From assembly GCA_019694255.1 (NCBI GenBank), contig JAIBCI010000010.1, forward strand, positions 1 to 53,052: a stretch of 53,052 bases of DNA, in the 5' to 3' direction. Positions 26,111 to 34,898 of this stretch are shown here, in pieces (position 1 is the first letter of the stretch; the number at the start of each line of letters is the position of its first letter). Under the pieces are notes generated by a model, which did not search any database, was not told the DNA's origin, and was given only the letters and a program-made list of their open reading frames with translations. The position numbers and the translations under genes were made by a program. This DNA is from Saprospiraceae bacterium (lineage in GTDB: Bacteria; Bacteroidota; Bacteroidia; Chitinophagales; Saprospiraceae).

Positions 26111-28303
26111 TCATCTGTTAAACAGAATCTCCCGGTACTTCGGCAGTGGCCAGTATTTATCTTCGACGTAAAGTTCCAGCGCATCGGAGTGTTGTCTGAT
26201 TTCCAGGAAAAGCGGTTTGACTTTATCACAGAAATAAATCGCCGCATCGCGGGTCGTCTTCTGATGATGTGCTTTCTCCGATTCCGAGAGCATCTTGTCA
26301 ATGCCTTTGTAAATACCATCAATGTGCTTGCCAATGGTACCGACCAGATCGTACTGCGTCTTGAGTGCAGTCTTCGCGATGCCCGCTTCCAGTGCGGTCT
26401 TGATGTTGTTGAGCAAATCCGTCTGATATTGCAGACAGGCAGGCATCACCATGTTCATACACAGTTCATGCAGCAGATTCGCTTCGATCTCCACTTTCTT
26501 GATGTACTTCTCAAGATAGATTTCATGGCGTGCTTCCAGTTCCTTGTCGCTGAGAATTCCACTTTCGGAAAAGAGTTTGTGGGCTTTCTTGGAAGTGAGT
26601 GCATCAAGGGCCAATGGCGTTGTCTTGACATTGGGAAGTCCGCGCTTGGCAGCTTCTTTGGCCCAGGCTTCAGAATAATTGTCCCCTTCAAAAAGAATCT
26701 TGCGGCAGGATTTGATACAGGCGCGCAGTTCGATGAGAATTGCAGAATCCTTTTTTTCACCATCGGCGATCAGCTTGTCAACTTTCGTTTTAAAATCATT
26801 GAGTTGGTTGGCGACGATCATGTTGAGCACCATCATTGGTTCAGAACAATTGGCGGAAGATCCCACCGCTCTGAATTCAAATTTATTTCCCGTAAAAGCA
26901 AAAGGTGAAGTTCTGTTGCGATCCGTATTATCCATTAATACATCCGGAATCATCTTATGGATATCTAATTTGAGATCATTCTCTTCTTCTTCCTTGATAT
27001 CCTTATCGACTCTTTGCTCAATGGCGTCAAGCGCTCTTATCAGAAAATCACCGATAAAGACCGAGATAATGGCAGGAGGTGCTTCATTGGCACCCAGCCT
27101 GTAGTCATTGCTCTCACTGGCAATACTGGAACGAAGCAGATCCGCATGATCATGAACCGCCTTAATCGTATTGATAAAAAAGGTTAGAAACTGCAGGTTG
27201 TTGCGCGGTGTTTTACCAGGACTCAACAGATTGGTGCCGGTATCTGTACCCATTGACCAGTTGTTGTGTTTGCCTGAGCCGTTGATACCCGCAAAAGGTT
27301 TTTCATGAAGAAGGCAGATCAGATGATGCCTGCGCGCTACGCGGTCCATCACATCCATCAAGAGTGAATTGTGGTCTACCGCAATATTTGCTTCTTCAAA
27401 CATCGGGGCAAGCTCAAACTGGCTTGGTGCAACCTCATTGTGGCGAGTGCGAACGGGAATACCGAGGCGATGGCACTCGAGTTCGAGGTCAACCATAAAG
27501 TTGAACACGCGATCCGGTATCGCTCCGAAATAATGGTCTTCCAGCTGTTGCCCTTTGGCCGGAGACCGACCGATGATGGTGCGTCCGCTGGCTACGAGGT
27601 CAGGCCGCGCGTAATACATGGCCTTGTCGATTAAAAAATATTCCTGCTCCCAGCCCAGCGTCGCGGTGACTTTGTTGACGAAGCGGTCGAAATAACGCGC
27701 AACGCCGGTGGCCGCTTTATCCAGCATCTCCAGGGAGCGGATCAGGGGTGCTTTATGGTCCAGCGCTTCGCCGGTGTAGGAAATGAATACCGTCGGTATG
27801 CACAGCGTCCTCGAACCGCTGATATCCATAATAAAGGCCGGGCTCAAAGGATCCCAGGCGGTATATCCGCGCGCTTCAAAAGTCGCTCTCAGTCCGCCGC
27901 TCGGAAACGAGGAGGCATCCGGTTCCTGCTGTACCAATGCGTCGCCATCAAATTTTTCGATGGCTGTCCCGTTGCCGCTCAGGGTGAAAAATGAATCGTG
28001 CTTTTCGGCAGTTGTGCCCGTCAAAGGCTGAAACCAGTGCGTGTAGTGGGTTGTGCCTTTCTCCAGACACCATGCCTTCAGCGCCGCAGCAATCTGGTCT
28101 GCCAGCTCACGGGTAATCTTGTTGCCTTGGGCAAGCGTCTGCATGTAAGCCTTGTAAGCGTCATTGGACAAATACGTCCTCAGCTTGCTTTCCGTAAAAA
28201 CATTCTCCGCATAGTAGCTTGAAATCTTTCTGCTCTCTACGACCTTGGTTGCCTTGGGCCTGGTTAAAAACAGGTTGAGGGCATGGCTTCTGTGATTGAT
28301 CAT
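26111..28303 (-). CDS. glnN: glutamine synthetase type III
   Basis: 730 residues, the long form typical of Bacteroidota. GSIII-specific N-terminus (RPKATKVVESRKISSYYAEN) and the catalytic glutamine synthetase core: GWEQEYFLID (metal-binding Glu), EVAPSQFELAPMFEEANIA, GINGSGKHNNWSMGTDTGTN (the NGSGKHNN-type loop) and NRTSPFAFTGNKFEFRAVGS. Converts glutamate, ammonia and ATP into glutamine and is the main ammonia-assimilating enzyme where GSI is absent. Divergent from pcrA/uvrD with 229 bp between; AT-rich, no clear nitrogen-control site. Followed by a good terminator. Confidence 0.97.
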   Translation of the reverse strand: MINHRSHALNLFLTRPKATKVVESRKISSYYAENVFTESKLRTYLSNDAYKAYMQTLAQGNKITRELADQIAAALKAWCLEKGTTHYTHWFQPLTGTTAEKHDSFFTLSGNGTAIEKFDGDALVQQEPDASSFPSGGLRATFEARGYTAWDPLSPAFIMDISGSRTLCIPTVFISYTGEALDHKAPLIRSLEMLDKAATGVARYFDRFVNKVTATLGWEQEYFLIDKAMYYARPDLVASGRTIIGRSPAKGQQLEDHYFGAIPDRVFNFMVDLELECHRLGIPVRTRHNEVAPSQFELAPMFEEANIAVDHNSLLMDVMDRVARRHHLICLLHEKPFAGINGSGKHNNWSMGTDTGTNLLSPGKTPRNNLQFLTFFINTIKAVHDHADLLRSSIASESNDYRLGANEAPPAIISVFIGDFLIRALDAIEQRVDKDIKEEEENDLKLDIHKMIPDVLMDNTDRNRTSPFAFTGNKFEFRAVGSSANCSEPMMVLNMIVANQLNDFKTKVDKLIADGEKKDSAILIELRACIKSCRKILFEGDNYSEAWAKEAAKRGLPNVKTTPLALDALTSKKAHKLFSESGILSDKELEARHEIYLEKYIKKVEIEANLLHELCMNMVMPACLQYQTDLLNNIKTALEAGIAKTALKTQYDLVGTIGKHIDGIYKGIDKMLSESEKAHHQKTTRDAAIYFCDKVKPLFLEIRQHSDALELYVEDKYWPLPKYREILFNR

Positions 28304-28532
28304 GACCAGATATTAAAAAATTATAAAAATTGATTATCGGCGCAAAAATATGAAATATTTTGGCCTAAAACTTATCAATAGGCAGTTTTTAGCTAAAAAA
28401 TATAATTTATTTTTAATAAAAATGGCTTAAATAACCAATTTGGATGAAAATATTTCATATATTAAATTTTTAATGTTTTCAAAAAGTCAGACGGCCCTTG
28501 ACCGTTTTCTTATCTTTAGGCTTCCATAACCC

Positions 28533-30785
28533 ATGATTGATTTTCTCAAAGAACTCAACGACGTTCAGCGTGCAGCGACCATGCAGACCGATGGACCCGT
28601 CATGGTCATTGCCGGTCCCGGATCCGGAAAAACACGGGTGCTGACCTACCGCCTGGCCTACATCATCAACCAGGGCGTTCCACCGCGCAATATTCTGGCC
28701 CTGACATTTACCAATAAGGCTGCCCGCGAAATGACAGAGCGCATCCAGCATGTCGCAGGAGACCAGGCCCGACACCTGTGGAGTGGCACCTTTCACTCCG
28801 TCTTCGCCAGGATTCTCAGGGTCGAGGCCCCCAAATTGGGATACCCCACTTCCTTTACCATCTACGATACCGACGACAGCAAAAGCCTGGTGAGCGAGAT
28901 CATCAAGTCGATGAACCTCAATCCCAAAGATTACAATGCCAATCTCATCCGCAACCGGATCTCCAACGCAAAGTCCAACCTGATTACACCGGCACTTTAC
29001 GAAAAAGACGCCGCCCTCCTCGATCAGGACCGGTTTAACAAAATGCCAGCTACGGCGGCAATCTATAAGAAATACATGGAGCGCTGCCATGCGGCGGGCG
29101 CTATGGACTTTGATGATCTGCTGTTGCAGGTGTACAGGCTGTTTCAGGAGAATAAGGATGGCGTGCTGGACAAGTACCGCAATCTTTTTCGTTATGTGAT
29201 GGTCGATGAGTTTCAGGACACCAACTATCTGCAATACGCCATTGTGAAAAAAATGGTACTCTATCCCGGCAGTCCGCGCAACATCTGCATCGTCGGCGAC
29301 GACGCACAAAGTATTTATTCATTTCGTGGCGCCACCATTCGCAATATTCTGGACTTCGAGCAGGATTTTCCGGATGTCAGGACATTCAAGCTGGAGCAGA
29401 ATTACCGCTCGACAGATTTTATCGTTCAGGCAGCCAATGATGTGATCACGCACAATGCCAGGCAGATCCGCAAAGAGATCTGGACGGAACAGAAAGAAGG
29501 ACACAAGATTAAAGTGCTGCGCTGCGCCACCGATTCGGAAGAAGGACGAAGGATTGCCGACCATATCATCGAACTCAAAAACCGCTATCATATCCGCAAC
29601 GGCGAGATATGCATTCTCTACCGTACCAATGCGCAGTCGCGGATTTTTGAGGAGCATCTCAGAAAAGTCAATATACCCTATAAAGTATACGGAGGCCTCT
29701 CCTTCTATCAGCGCAAGGAAGTCAAAGACCTCATGGCCTATCTCCGACTCATTGTCAATCCAAAAGACAATGAGGCGTTCAAAAGGATCATCAACTATCC
29801 CAAGCGAGGGATCGGGGATTCAAGTATCGACCGCATCATCGAAAAAGCCAATGAACTTTCCTGTTCCTATCTCGAAGCCATCGCGCATACAGGCGCTTCC
29901 GGAAGACTGGGACAAAGTCTGCAGGACTTTCTGCGGATGATGACCGAAGCGCAAAGACTGGCCGCCACCGGCGGAGCCTATGAAGCCGCCAATATGATCT
30001 TTAAGACATCGGGCCTGAGCGCAGAGTTAAAACAGGATATCACCAAGGAAGGATTGTCAAGGGTTGAAAACGTGATGTCTCTTCTGGATGGCATCAAGGA
30101 ATTTATGGAGGAGGATGACCTCCAGGAGAATGAGAACACTGATCGCAGTCTCGCTTCCTATATTCAGTCTGTCGCGCTCGTCACGGAACTGGATGACCTC
30201 AATGAAGAAGCAGAACATGTTACGCTCATGTCAGTGCACTCCGCCAAGGGACTCGAGTTCGATGCAGTGATGGTCGCCGGTGTTGAAGAAAATTTATTTC
30301 CGAGTTATATGTCGATGTCGGATCCCGACCAGCTCGATGAAGAACGTCGGCTTTTCTATGTCGCCATCACACGTGCCCGCAAGCATCTATGCCTTAGTTA
30401 TGCCGGTTCGCGCTATCAGTTCGGAACTCCGCGGAGTAATGAACCCAGCCGGTTTATCGATGAGATCGATTCCAGCCGTTTTGAATCAGATCAGAGTTTT
30501 CGATCCAGGCAACAGGTCCTGTGGGAAGATGAAGGGCCGAAGAAAAGTGTCTATGTACCCAACAAACCAAAATTTGTCCAACAGACCGCAAGCGTCATCA
30601 CGCCCAGCAATCCCAAGGACATCAGCCAGGGAATGACCGTACTGCACCAGAAATTCGGATCCGGCAAAGTGTTGTCAATAGAGGGCACTACCGATAACCG
30701 CATCGCGACGATTTATTTCAAAGACATCGACGAACCCAATCGAAAGATTATGCTGAAGTTCGCCAAACTCCAAATCATTCCTTAA
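28533..30785 (+). CDS. pcrA: UvrD/PcrA family 3'-5' DNA helicase
   Basis: 750 residues. Motifs in order: Q-motif region LNDVQRAATM, Walker A AGPGSGKTRVL, motif Ia TFTNKAAREMTERI, GTFHSVFARIL, Walker B VDEFQDTN, motif III VGDDAQSIYSFRGA, motif IV LEQNYRS, motif V TLMSVHSAKGLEFDAVMVAG and motif VI FYVAITRARK. The C-terminus (MTVLHQKFGSGKVLSIEG) is the Tudor-like domain found in PcrA, used for protein contacts. Works in DNA repair, replication restart and removal of transcription or recombination complexes. Followed after 9 bp by a histidine kinase gene. Confidence 0.95.
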   Translation: MIDFLKELNDVQRAATMQTDGPVMVIAGPGSGKTRVLTYRLAYIINQGVPPRNILALTFTNKAAREMTERIQHVAGDQARHLWSGTFHSVFARILRVEAPKLGYPTSFTIYDTDDSKSLVSEIIKSMNLNPKDYNANLIRNRISNAKSNLITPALYEKDAALLDQDRFNKMPATAAIYKKYMERCHAAGAMDFDDLLLQVYRLFQENKDGVLDKYRNLFRYVMVDEFQDTNYLQYAIVKKMVLYPGSPRNICIVGDDAQSIYSFRGATIRNILDFEQDFPDVRTFKLEQNYRSTDFIVQAANDVITHNARQIRKEIWTEQKEGHKIKVLRCATDSEEGRRIADHIIELKNRYHIRNGEICILYRTNAQSRIFEEHLRKVNIPYKVYGGLSFYQRKEVKDLMAYLRLIVNPKDNEAFKRIINYPKRGIGDSSIDRIIEKANELSCSYLEAIAHTGASGRLGQSLQDFLRMMTEAQRLAATGGAYEAANMIFKTSGLSAELKQDITKEGLSRVENVMSLLDGIKEFMEEDDLQENENTDRSLASYIQSVALVTELDDLNEEAEHVTLMSVHSAKGLEFDAVMVAGVEENLFPSYMSMSDPDQLDEERRLFYVAITRARKHLCLSYAGSRYQFGTPRSNEPSRFIDEIDSSRFESDQSFRSRQQVLWEDEGPKKSVYVPNKPKFVQQTASVITPSNPKDISQGMTVLHQKFGSGKVLSIEGTTDNRIATIYFKDIDEPNRKIMLKFAKLQIIP

Positions 30786-30794
30786 TCGCGGACA

Positions 30795-31934
30795 ATGGAT
30801 TTGTACCTGCGAACGAATACATGGAACTTCTACCTGATCGTATTTGGTGCCATCATTTTGTTGTTGCCGGTGTATCTTTCCAATCGTCTCGCGCATAATC
30901 TCGCCAGCAGGGAAAAGACCAATGTCGAATTATTTATACGCACCCTGGAAGAATCCAACCGCGCAGCTACAACGGAAGAAGACTTCACCTATGTACTCGA
31001 TATGCAGACGGCGCTCGCCAAAGAGATACACGTCGTCACGCTCAATGACAATGATGTCTACCAGTTCTGGAACTATGGAGAGCATCCCGACTCTGCGGCA
31101 ATTATTCATCGCGTCACCCAGTCCAATAACTTTATAGAGACGCAGGTATACCCAAGGATTTATTACGAGTATCCTGAGATCATCACACTGATCAGGTATT
31201 TGCCGTGGATACAATTGTTGCTGTTGTTGAGTTATGCGGCAATCGGCTATTTTGTTTTTAATCTTTCGCGAAGGGAAGAGCAGAACAGGGTCTGGGTCGG
31301 TATGGCCAAAGAGACCGCACATCAATTGGGTACGCCCATCTCAGGGATGATTGGCTGGATCGAGCAACTCAAAGCCGGTAATCAGTCGGAATTAAGCAAA
31401 GAAGAAATTATACACTATATCGAACAGGATATCACCAAACTGGAACAGGTCTCAGATCGTTTTTCAAAAATTGGTTCCAGGTCAGTTCTCGAGCCTTGTT
31501 CTGCATTGTCGATGCTCGCAGAGGCAGAAGCGTACATCCGGCCCCGTGCCAGTAAGCGAATCAAGTTTGATTTTCCAGTTGCAACCGCTTCCGATCACCT
31601 TGTAATGGCCAACCGCAACCTGATATCCTGGGTGCTTGAGAATGTGTTGCGCAATGCACTCGATGCGATGGAAGGGCAGGGCACCATCACGGCCCGTCTG
31701 GAAGCCTCGAGCAATAAAGTACTAATACTCATCAGCGATACCGGAAGCGGAATCCCGCCCGGAAAATTTCAAACCATCTTTCTTCCCGGCTACAGCACCA
31801 AATCCAGGGGATGGGGACTGGGATTAAGTCTCGCGCGCCGCATCATCGAAAATTACCACGGCGGCAAAATCTATGTACGCGAATCAACGCCCAGTGTGAA
31901 GACGACCTTTGTTATTGAGTTGAATAAGGCGTGA
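30795..31934 (+). CDS. sensor histidine kinase, membrane-bound
   Basis: 379 residues. Two membrane segments (about 13-33 and 131-153) flank a periplasmic domain of about 100 residues without a recognised fold. The H-box is ETAHQLGTPISGMIGWIEQL. The HATPase_c domain has NLISWVLENVLRNALDAME (N-box), ISDTGSGIPPGKF and KSRGWGLGLSLARRIIENYH. No receiver domain is encoded nearby, so it is an orphan kinase. It follows pcrA by 9 bp and is probably co-transcribed. Its last 16 or so codons and 3' flank are duplicated about 508 bp downstream. Confidence 0.92.
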   Translation: MDLYLRTNTWNFYLIVFGAIILLLPVYLSNRLAHNLASREKTNVELFIRTLEESNRAATTEEDFTYVLDMQTALAKEIHVVTLNDNDVYQFWNYGEHPDSAAIIHRVTQSNNFIETQVYPRIYYEYPEIITLIRYLPWIQLLLLLSYAAIGYFVFNLSRREEQNRVWVGMAKETAHQLGTPISGMIGWIEQLKAGNQSELSKEEIIHYIEQDITKLEQVSDRFSKIGSRSVLEPCSALSMLAEAEAYIRPRASKRIKFDFPVATASDHLVMANRNLISWVLENVLRNALDAMEGQGTITARLEASSNKVLILISDTGSGIPPGKFQTIFLPGYSTKSRGWGLGLSLARRIIENYHGGKIYVRESTPSVKTTFVIELNKA

Positions 31935-32030
31935 GGGGGAGGAGCGAGTTCCAATCCTCAATCGATTATATAATTAAGATATAACCGGTCGCGCACAATA
32001 AAAAAATTAGATCATCATGCAAATCAAGGC
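31887..32030 (+). repeat. direct repeat, copy 1: 3' end of the histidine kinase gene plus flank
   Basis: Aligns with 32395-32537 at clear but imperfect identity, including the final codons, stop codon (TGA here, TAA in copy 2) and about 95 bp of downstream sequence with the shared ATATAAC(C/T)G(G/T)TCGCGCACA stretch. Confidence 0.75.
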
Positions 32031-32111
32031 TGTAAAATATGTTCTGGTGCTTCACCGAGATTCTTGTCTTTTATCAGTTAGAATGGCTGGAATTGAAAAT
32101 TAATAAGCTTT

Positions 32112-32145
32112 CTTACTTTCTTTTGCGCCGCCAAAAGAAAGTAAG
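32112..32145. repeat. perfect 14-bp inverted repeat with 6-nt loop
   Basis: CTTACTTTCTTTTG, loop CGCCGC, CAAAAGAAAGTAAG. Neither arm is followed by a T run, so it is not an ordinary terminator. A related but weaker hairpin (TTGCTTTTTG ... CAAAAAGTAA) occurs near 32908-32930. Similar hairpins head many interspersed repeats in Bacteroidota genomes, as far as I recall. Confidence 0.6.
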
Positions 32146-32394
32146 TCAAAGAAAAGCTCGTGGCGGGGCTGCTCGCTTACCCAACATCAACTCATTCTGC
32201 TGCATCAAAAAAACTCGTCTTTGGCTGAGTTCGTTGTGCTGGCATACCTCTTTATCCATTTCCTTGGTTTAGCGTCCCGTTAGACTCAAACAGTTTTTGT
32301 TGCGGGCGCATCATTCGTTGGTTGGGTCCCAAGCTACGCAGCCAAGGCCACTTATTCAATAGTCAATAGGCAATAGTCAATCAAGAGGGTATGC

Positions 32395-32537
32395 ACGCCT
32401 CGCGTTAGTACGACCTTTGTCATTGAGTTGAATAAGGCTTAAGAAAGAAGAGCGAGTTCTTATCCTGAATAGATTATTTGATAAAGATATAACTGTTCGC
32501 GCACAGGATAAAGTTGGATCATCATGCTATTCAAGGC
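32395..32537 (+). repeat. direct repeat, copy 2: duplicated tail of the histidine kinase gene
   Basis: Carries a relic of the last codons of the kinase (Val-Ile-Glu-Leu-Asn-Lys-Ala-stop) without the rest of the gene. Some 360 bp with a strong hairpin lie between the copies, consistent with an insertion or a local duplication. Confidence 0.75.
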
Positions 32538-33237
32538 GGACTTATTTTTGTCATCATTTATGCATGCGCCGGGCAAAAATGCCGCCAAATCAAATGGTCA
32601 GTAGTCAGTGGTCAGTAGCCAAATTCTTTATTGAACACAATTGCGAATTGCTTACTAATTTAATGTAGTAGGTTGATATTTCATTTTCTCAATCTTTGAT
32701 CAATAGAATGCCTTCATACTATTTGCTATGCATAACAGTATCACGTAAAAGCGTCGAAAAATCAGCGATAGCGGTGATTGGAGGCTTCCAGTAAATAGGT
32801 GTAGAGCATGTCCTTCAGACTTGATCATTCTGGAGCGTTATGTATGCCGAGAATCATCCGTGGTTTTGCAAAGCAAAAATCGCCTTTTTTTCGACAAATC
32901 TTTTTGTTGCTTTTTGGCCACAAAAAGTAAGCGGAATTGATTGAACGATCAATGAATCCTTAATCGCTGCCATTAGCCTATGACGAATTGGTGAGCGAAA
33001 ATTGACCACTGATTTACTATCTTCCGTTCTTTTGTGCCGATAACAGAAAAGAAAACCGTATAAATTTGATTATTAAGTTCCATTGAAATAATCCAATATA
33101 TTACGAATATTACGCCGCGTGGGATTCTCAGGTAACGGACCCGAAATAAAACTTAGAATAAATCAGTTTGACGATTTAGATAAATAAAAATTTGAACACC
33201 CACGGAATCGCAAAATTACTTTCCAAGTAGTAAGATT

Positions 33238-33816
33238 TTAAGAAATAAAGGGTATCCTGACTGGCGTTCGGTGCTTATAATTCAGGTAATCCTCTCCAAA
33301 GAAAAGTACGAGATTTTTTTCTTCAATCCTGATGCGAATGTCGAAGTATTTCCAGGACCAGTAAGCAAAGAGCAATAGACAGACAGGATTGGCAAGCAAT
33401 AATTGAGAAGACACGGCCCAGATAAACCATCCCAAATAACCTGGATGGCGGGACCAGGCATAAATACCACTGGTAATCAAAAGATGTTCAGGTCGTTTCT
33501 CATTCTGTAGCAGATGAGTAAAAGAACGTCCTGCACTGATCATGGCTATAAATCTAATCCCTAGACCGCATGCACACAGTAGAATAGCCGGCAACCATAG
33601 CCAATGTAAGGTAGTTTGCTTCCATTCAGAAAATTCAGCACTTTCAAATCTGAATTCAAGCAGCGATAATAACTGTGCTAGAAGGTATGGTATTGAAAAA
33701 AGAAATGAGCCTAATCCTGCGGATCCATGTACAAGACGCGTCAGGATATATTCTCCTCCGTGATACAAGAGTAGCAAGAAGAAGTACAAGAGTAATATGT
33801 ACGAGTTTGAATCCAT
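33238..33816 (-). CDS. isoprenylcysteine carboxyl methyltransferase (ICMT/Ste14-like)
   Basis: 192 residues with about five membrane segments. The C-terminal half is strikingly like eukaryotic ICMT/Ste14: SGIYAWSRHPGYLGWFIW (RHPxYxGW at 123-130), a membrane pair with LLLANPVC, then IEEKNLVLFFGEDYLNY (165-180) and RTPVRIPFI at the end. In eukaryotes these segments bind S-adenosylmethionine and the prenylcysteine, and the enzyme methylates the free carboxylate of a C-terminal prenylated Cys. It lies 24 bp after the isoprenoid-synthase-like gene, so the two are co-transcribed, and a small gene for a peptide ending in Cys lies just upstream. Family confident; substrate is inference. Confidence 0.85.
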   Translation of the reverse strand: MDSNSYILLLYFFLLLLYHGGEYILTRLVHGSAGLGSFLFSIPYLLAQLLSLLEFRFESAEFSEWKQTTLHWLWLPAILLCACGLGIRFIAMISAGRSFTHLLQNEKRPEHLLITSGIYAWSRHPGYLGWFIWAVSSQLLLANPVCLLLFAYWSWKYFDIRIRIEEKNLVLFFGEDYLNYKHRTPVRIPFIS

Positions 33817-33840
33817 CTTCTGAGTGATTGTTTTATGGCA

Positions 33841-34743
33841 CTAGAAAACGCTGGCTAGTTCTTCATGTAAAATGTCCATTTCCTTTTTATTTCGAAGCAT
33901 TCTGGCGTCGATGAGTCCTTCAAATAAATTTAGTCCAAGCGGACGGACACATTCTTTGGCTTTATGAAAAGCTTGAAGCGATTCTTCCAGCATCCTTTCA
34001 GCCAATCCCGTAAAGTAAACCATCTTATGCAATTCCTCACTGCTTAGTTCTCCGGCATTTATTCCGTATTCGGGCAAAATTTCAAGCAATCTCCACCATG
34101 CGTAGTTGTTGACTTGCGTATCCAGATCTGTTTTTAATCCTCTGATCTCGTTGGGGATGTTGTATCCGATTGTAAACCATTCCAGGGTTTCATTCAGGCG
34201 TTCGTAGTGATCCACATATTGGCAGTCACTCAAGTGGTGAAGGATGTCAGCTACAAGATAGAGCAGGGCATATTTATGACGCAGCAGGTTTTTGTATTCA
34301 TGGAAGTCGAGTCTTTGATTGATGCATTTGCTTTGAGTCAATTCCTGGAAATGATTCCAATATCTCTGGTAATAAGTATTCCAGAATGGGGCTTCCTCTT
34401 CAAACAATCTAGACAGAATTCTTTGTGATTCAACGAGACAAAAGTGACTTTGTATCAAAGGAGTTTGAATGGCAAGACCTTGTACCTGTATGTCGTAAAC
34501 TTTATCAGCTTCATAAATACCACTTGCACCTAAGTAAACAAGTGTATTGAGTTTGATCTGGCAGGATTTGTCTATTCCGCCAAAGCCTGGTACAAGGGCT
34601 TGTGCAAAGCATAGAAACAATGCTTTCTGAGATTGTACTCTTTCCTTTTCGGTCAACCAATGTTTGATAGGATCCGGCAAGGCTGAGGACCTGATGGTTT
34701 GAATGACGGATTGAATTGTTTGGTCCATGCTTAATATTTCCAT
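33841..34743 (-). CDS. class I isoprenoid synthase-like protein, candidate peptide prenyltransferase (ComQ-like)
   Basis: 300 residues, all-helical, no signal peptide. Residues 66-84 (NTLVYLGASGIYEADKVYD) give a helix with a DxxxD pair (D80, D84), a reduced form of the first Asp-rich motif. R155-H-K157 in a helix before ALLYLVADI resembles the basic residues that hold the diphosphate. NEIRGLKTDLD at 198-208 sits where a second Asp-rich or NSE-type motif is expected. Length and motif positions resemble ComQ (about 299 residues), which prenylates the ComX peptide, and other short class 1 isoprenoid enzymes. I cannot exclude a terpene or polyprenyl synthase. Genes for a Cys-ended peptide and an ICMT on either side favour peptide prenylation. 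Confidence 0.55.
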   Translation of the reverse strand: MEILSMDQTIQSVIQTIRSSALPDPIKHWLTEKERVQSQKALFLCFAQALVPGFGGIDKSCQIKLNTLVYLGASGIYEADKVYDIQVQGLAIQTPLIQSHFCLVESQRILSRLFEEEAPFWNTYYQRYWNHFQELTQSKCINQRLDFHEYKNLLRHKYALLYLVADILHHLSDCQYVDHYERLNETLEWFTIGYNIPNEIRGLKTDLDTQVNNYAWWRLLEILPEYGINAGELSSEELHKMVYFTGLAERMLEESLQAFHKAKECVRPLGLNLFEGLIDARMLRNKKEMDILHEELASVF

Positions 34744-34771
34744 AATATTTTTTTAAAGGGATTGAATTAGC

Positions 34772-34826
34772 CCGAGAATACTCGGAGTTTGATCGGCCAG
34801 ATCCTGCCGAAAACAGAATCTGTTTT
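34772..34826. promoter_or_regulatory. two palindromes upstream of the isoprenoid-synthase-like gene
   Basis: CCGAG-AATA-CTCGG at 34772-34785 and the perfect 8-bp inverted repeat AAAACAGAATCTGTTTT at 34810-34826. Both lie between the terminator after the peptide gene and the synthase start, so they are in the right place to be part of a separate promoter or operator for synthase and methyltransferase. Confidence 0.4.
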
Positions 34827-34857
34827 ATTAAAGGCCAAATTTTAATAGAGAAAAATG

Positions 34858-34889
34858 AGCCCTATCCTGCGTTCACACAGGATAGGGCT
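34858..34889 (-). terminator. terminator/attenuator hairpin between peptide gene and synthase gene
   Basis: Perfect 12-bp stem: AGCCCTATCCTG, 8-nt loop, CAGGATAGGGCT. Read on the minus strand it is followed by CATTTTTCTC, a modest T tract. It begins 10 bp after the stop of the 33-residue peptide. This would give a short abundant transcript for the peptide and less read-through into the enzymes, an arrangement common for peptide precursors. Confidence 0.8.
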
Positions 34890-34898
34890 TCAGGTAAA

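Larger units (their letters stand above)
31935..33237. other. 1.3-kb spacer of repeats, no gene supported
   Basis: Holds copy 2 of the kinase-tail repeat, two hairpins, and simple repeats such as CAATAGTCAATAGGCAATAGTC near 32355 and GTCAGTAGTCAGTGGTCAGTAG near 32598. A 77-codon frame at 32039-32272 runs through the hairpin and has no protein-like character. I see nothing coding. The spacer lies downstream of the peptide-methyltransferase cluster and of the kinase gene, which converge on it. Confidence 0.6.

Noticed and set aside
32039-32272. 77-residue plus-strand ORF
   Set aside because: It runs through the perfect hairpin at 32112-32145 and has no protein-like pattern; treated as repeat DNA.
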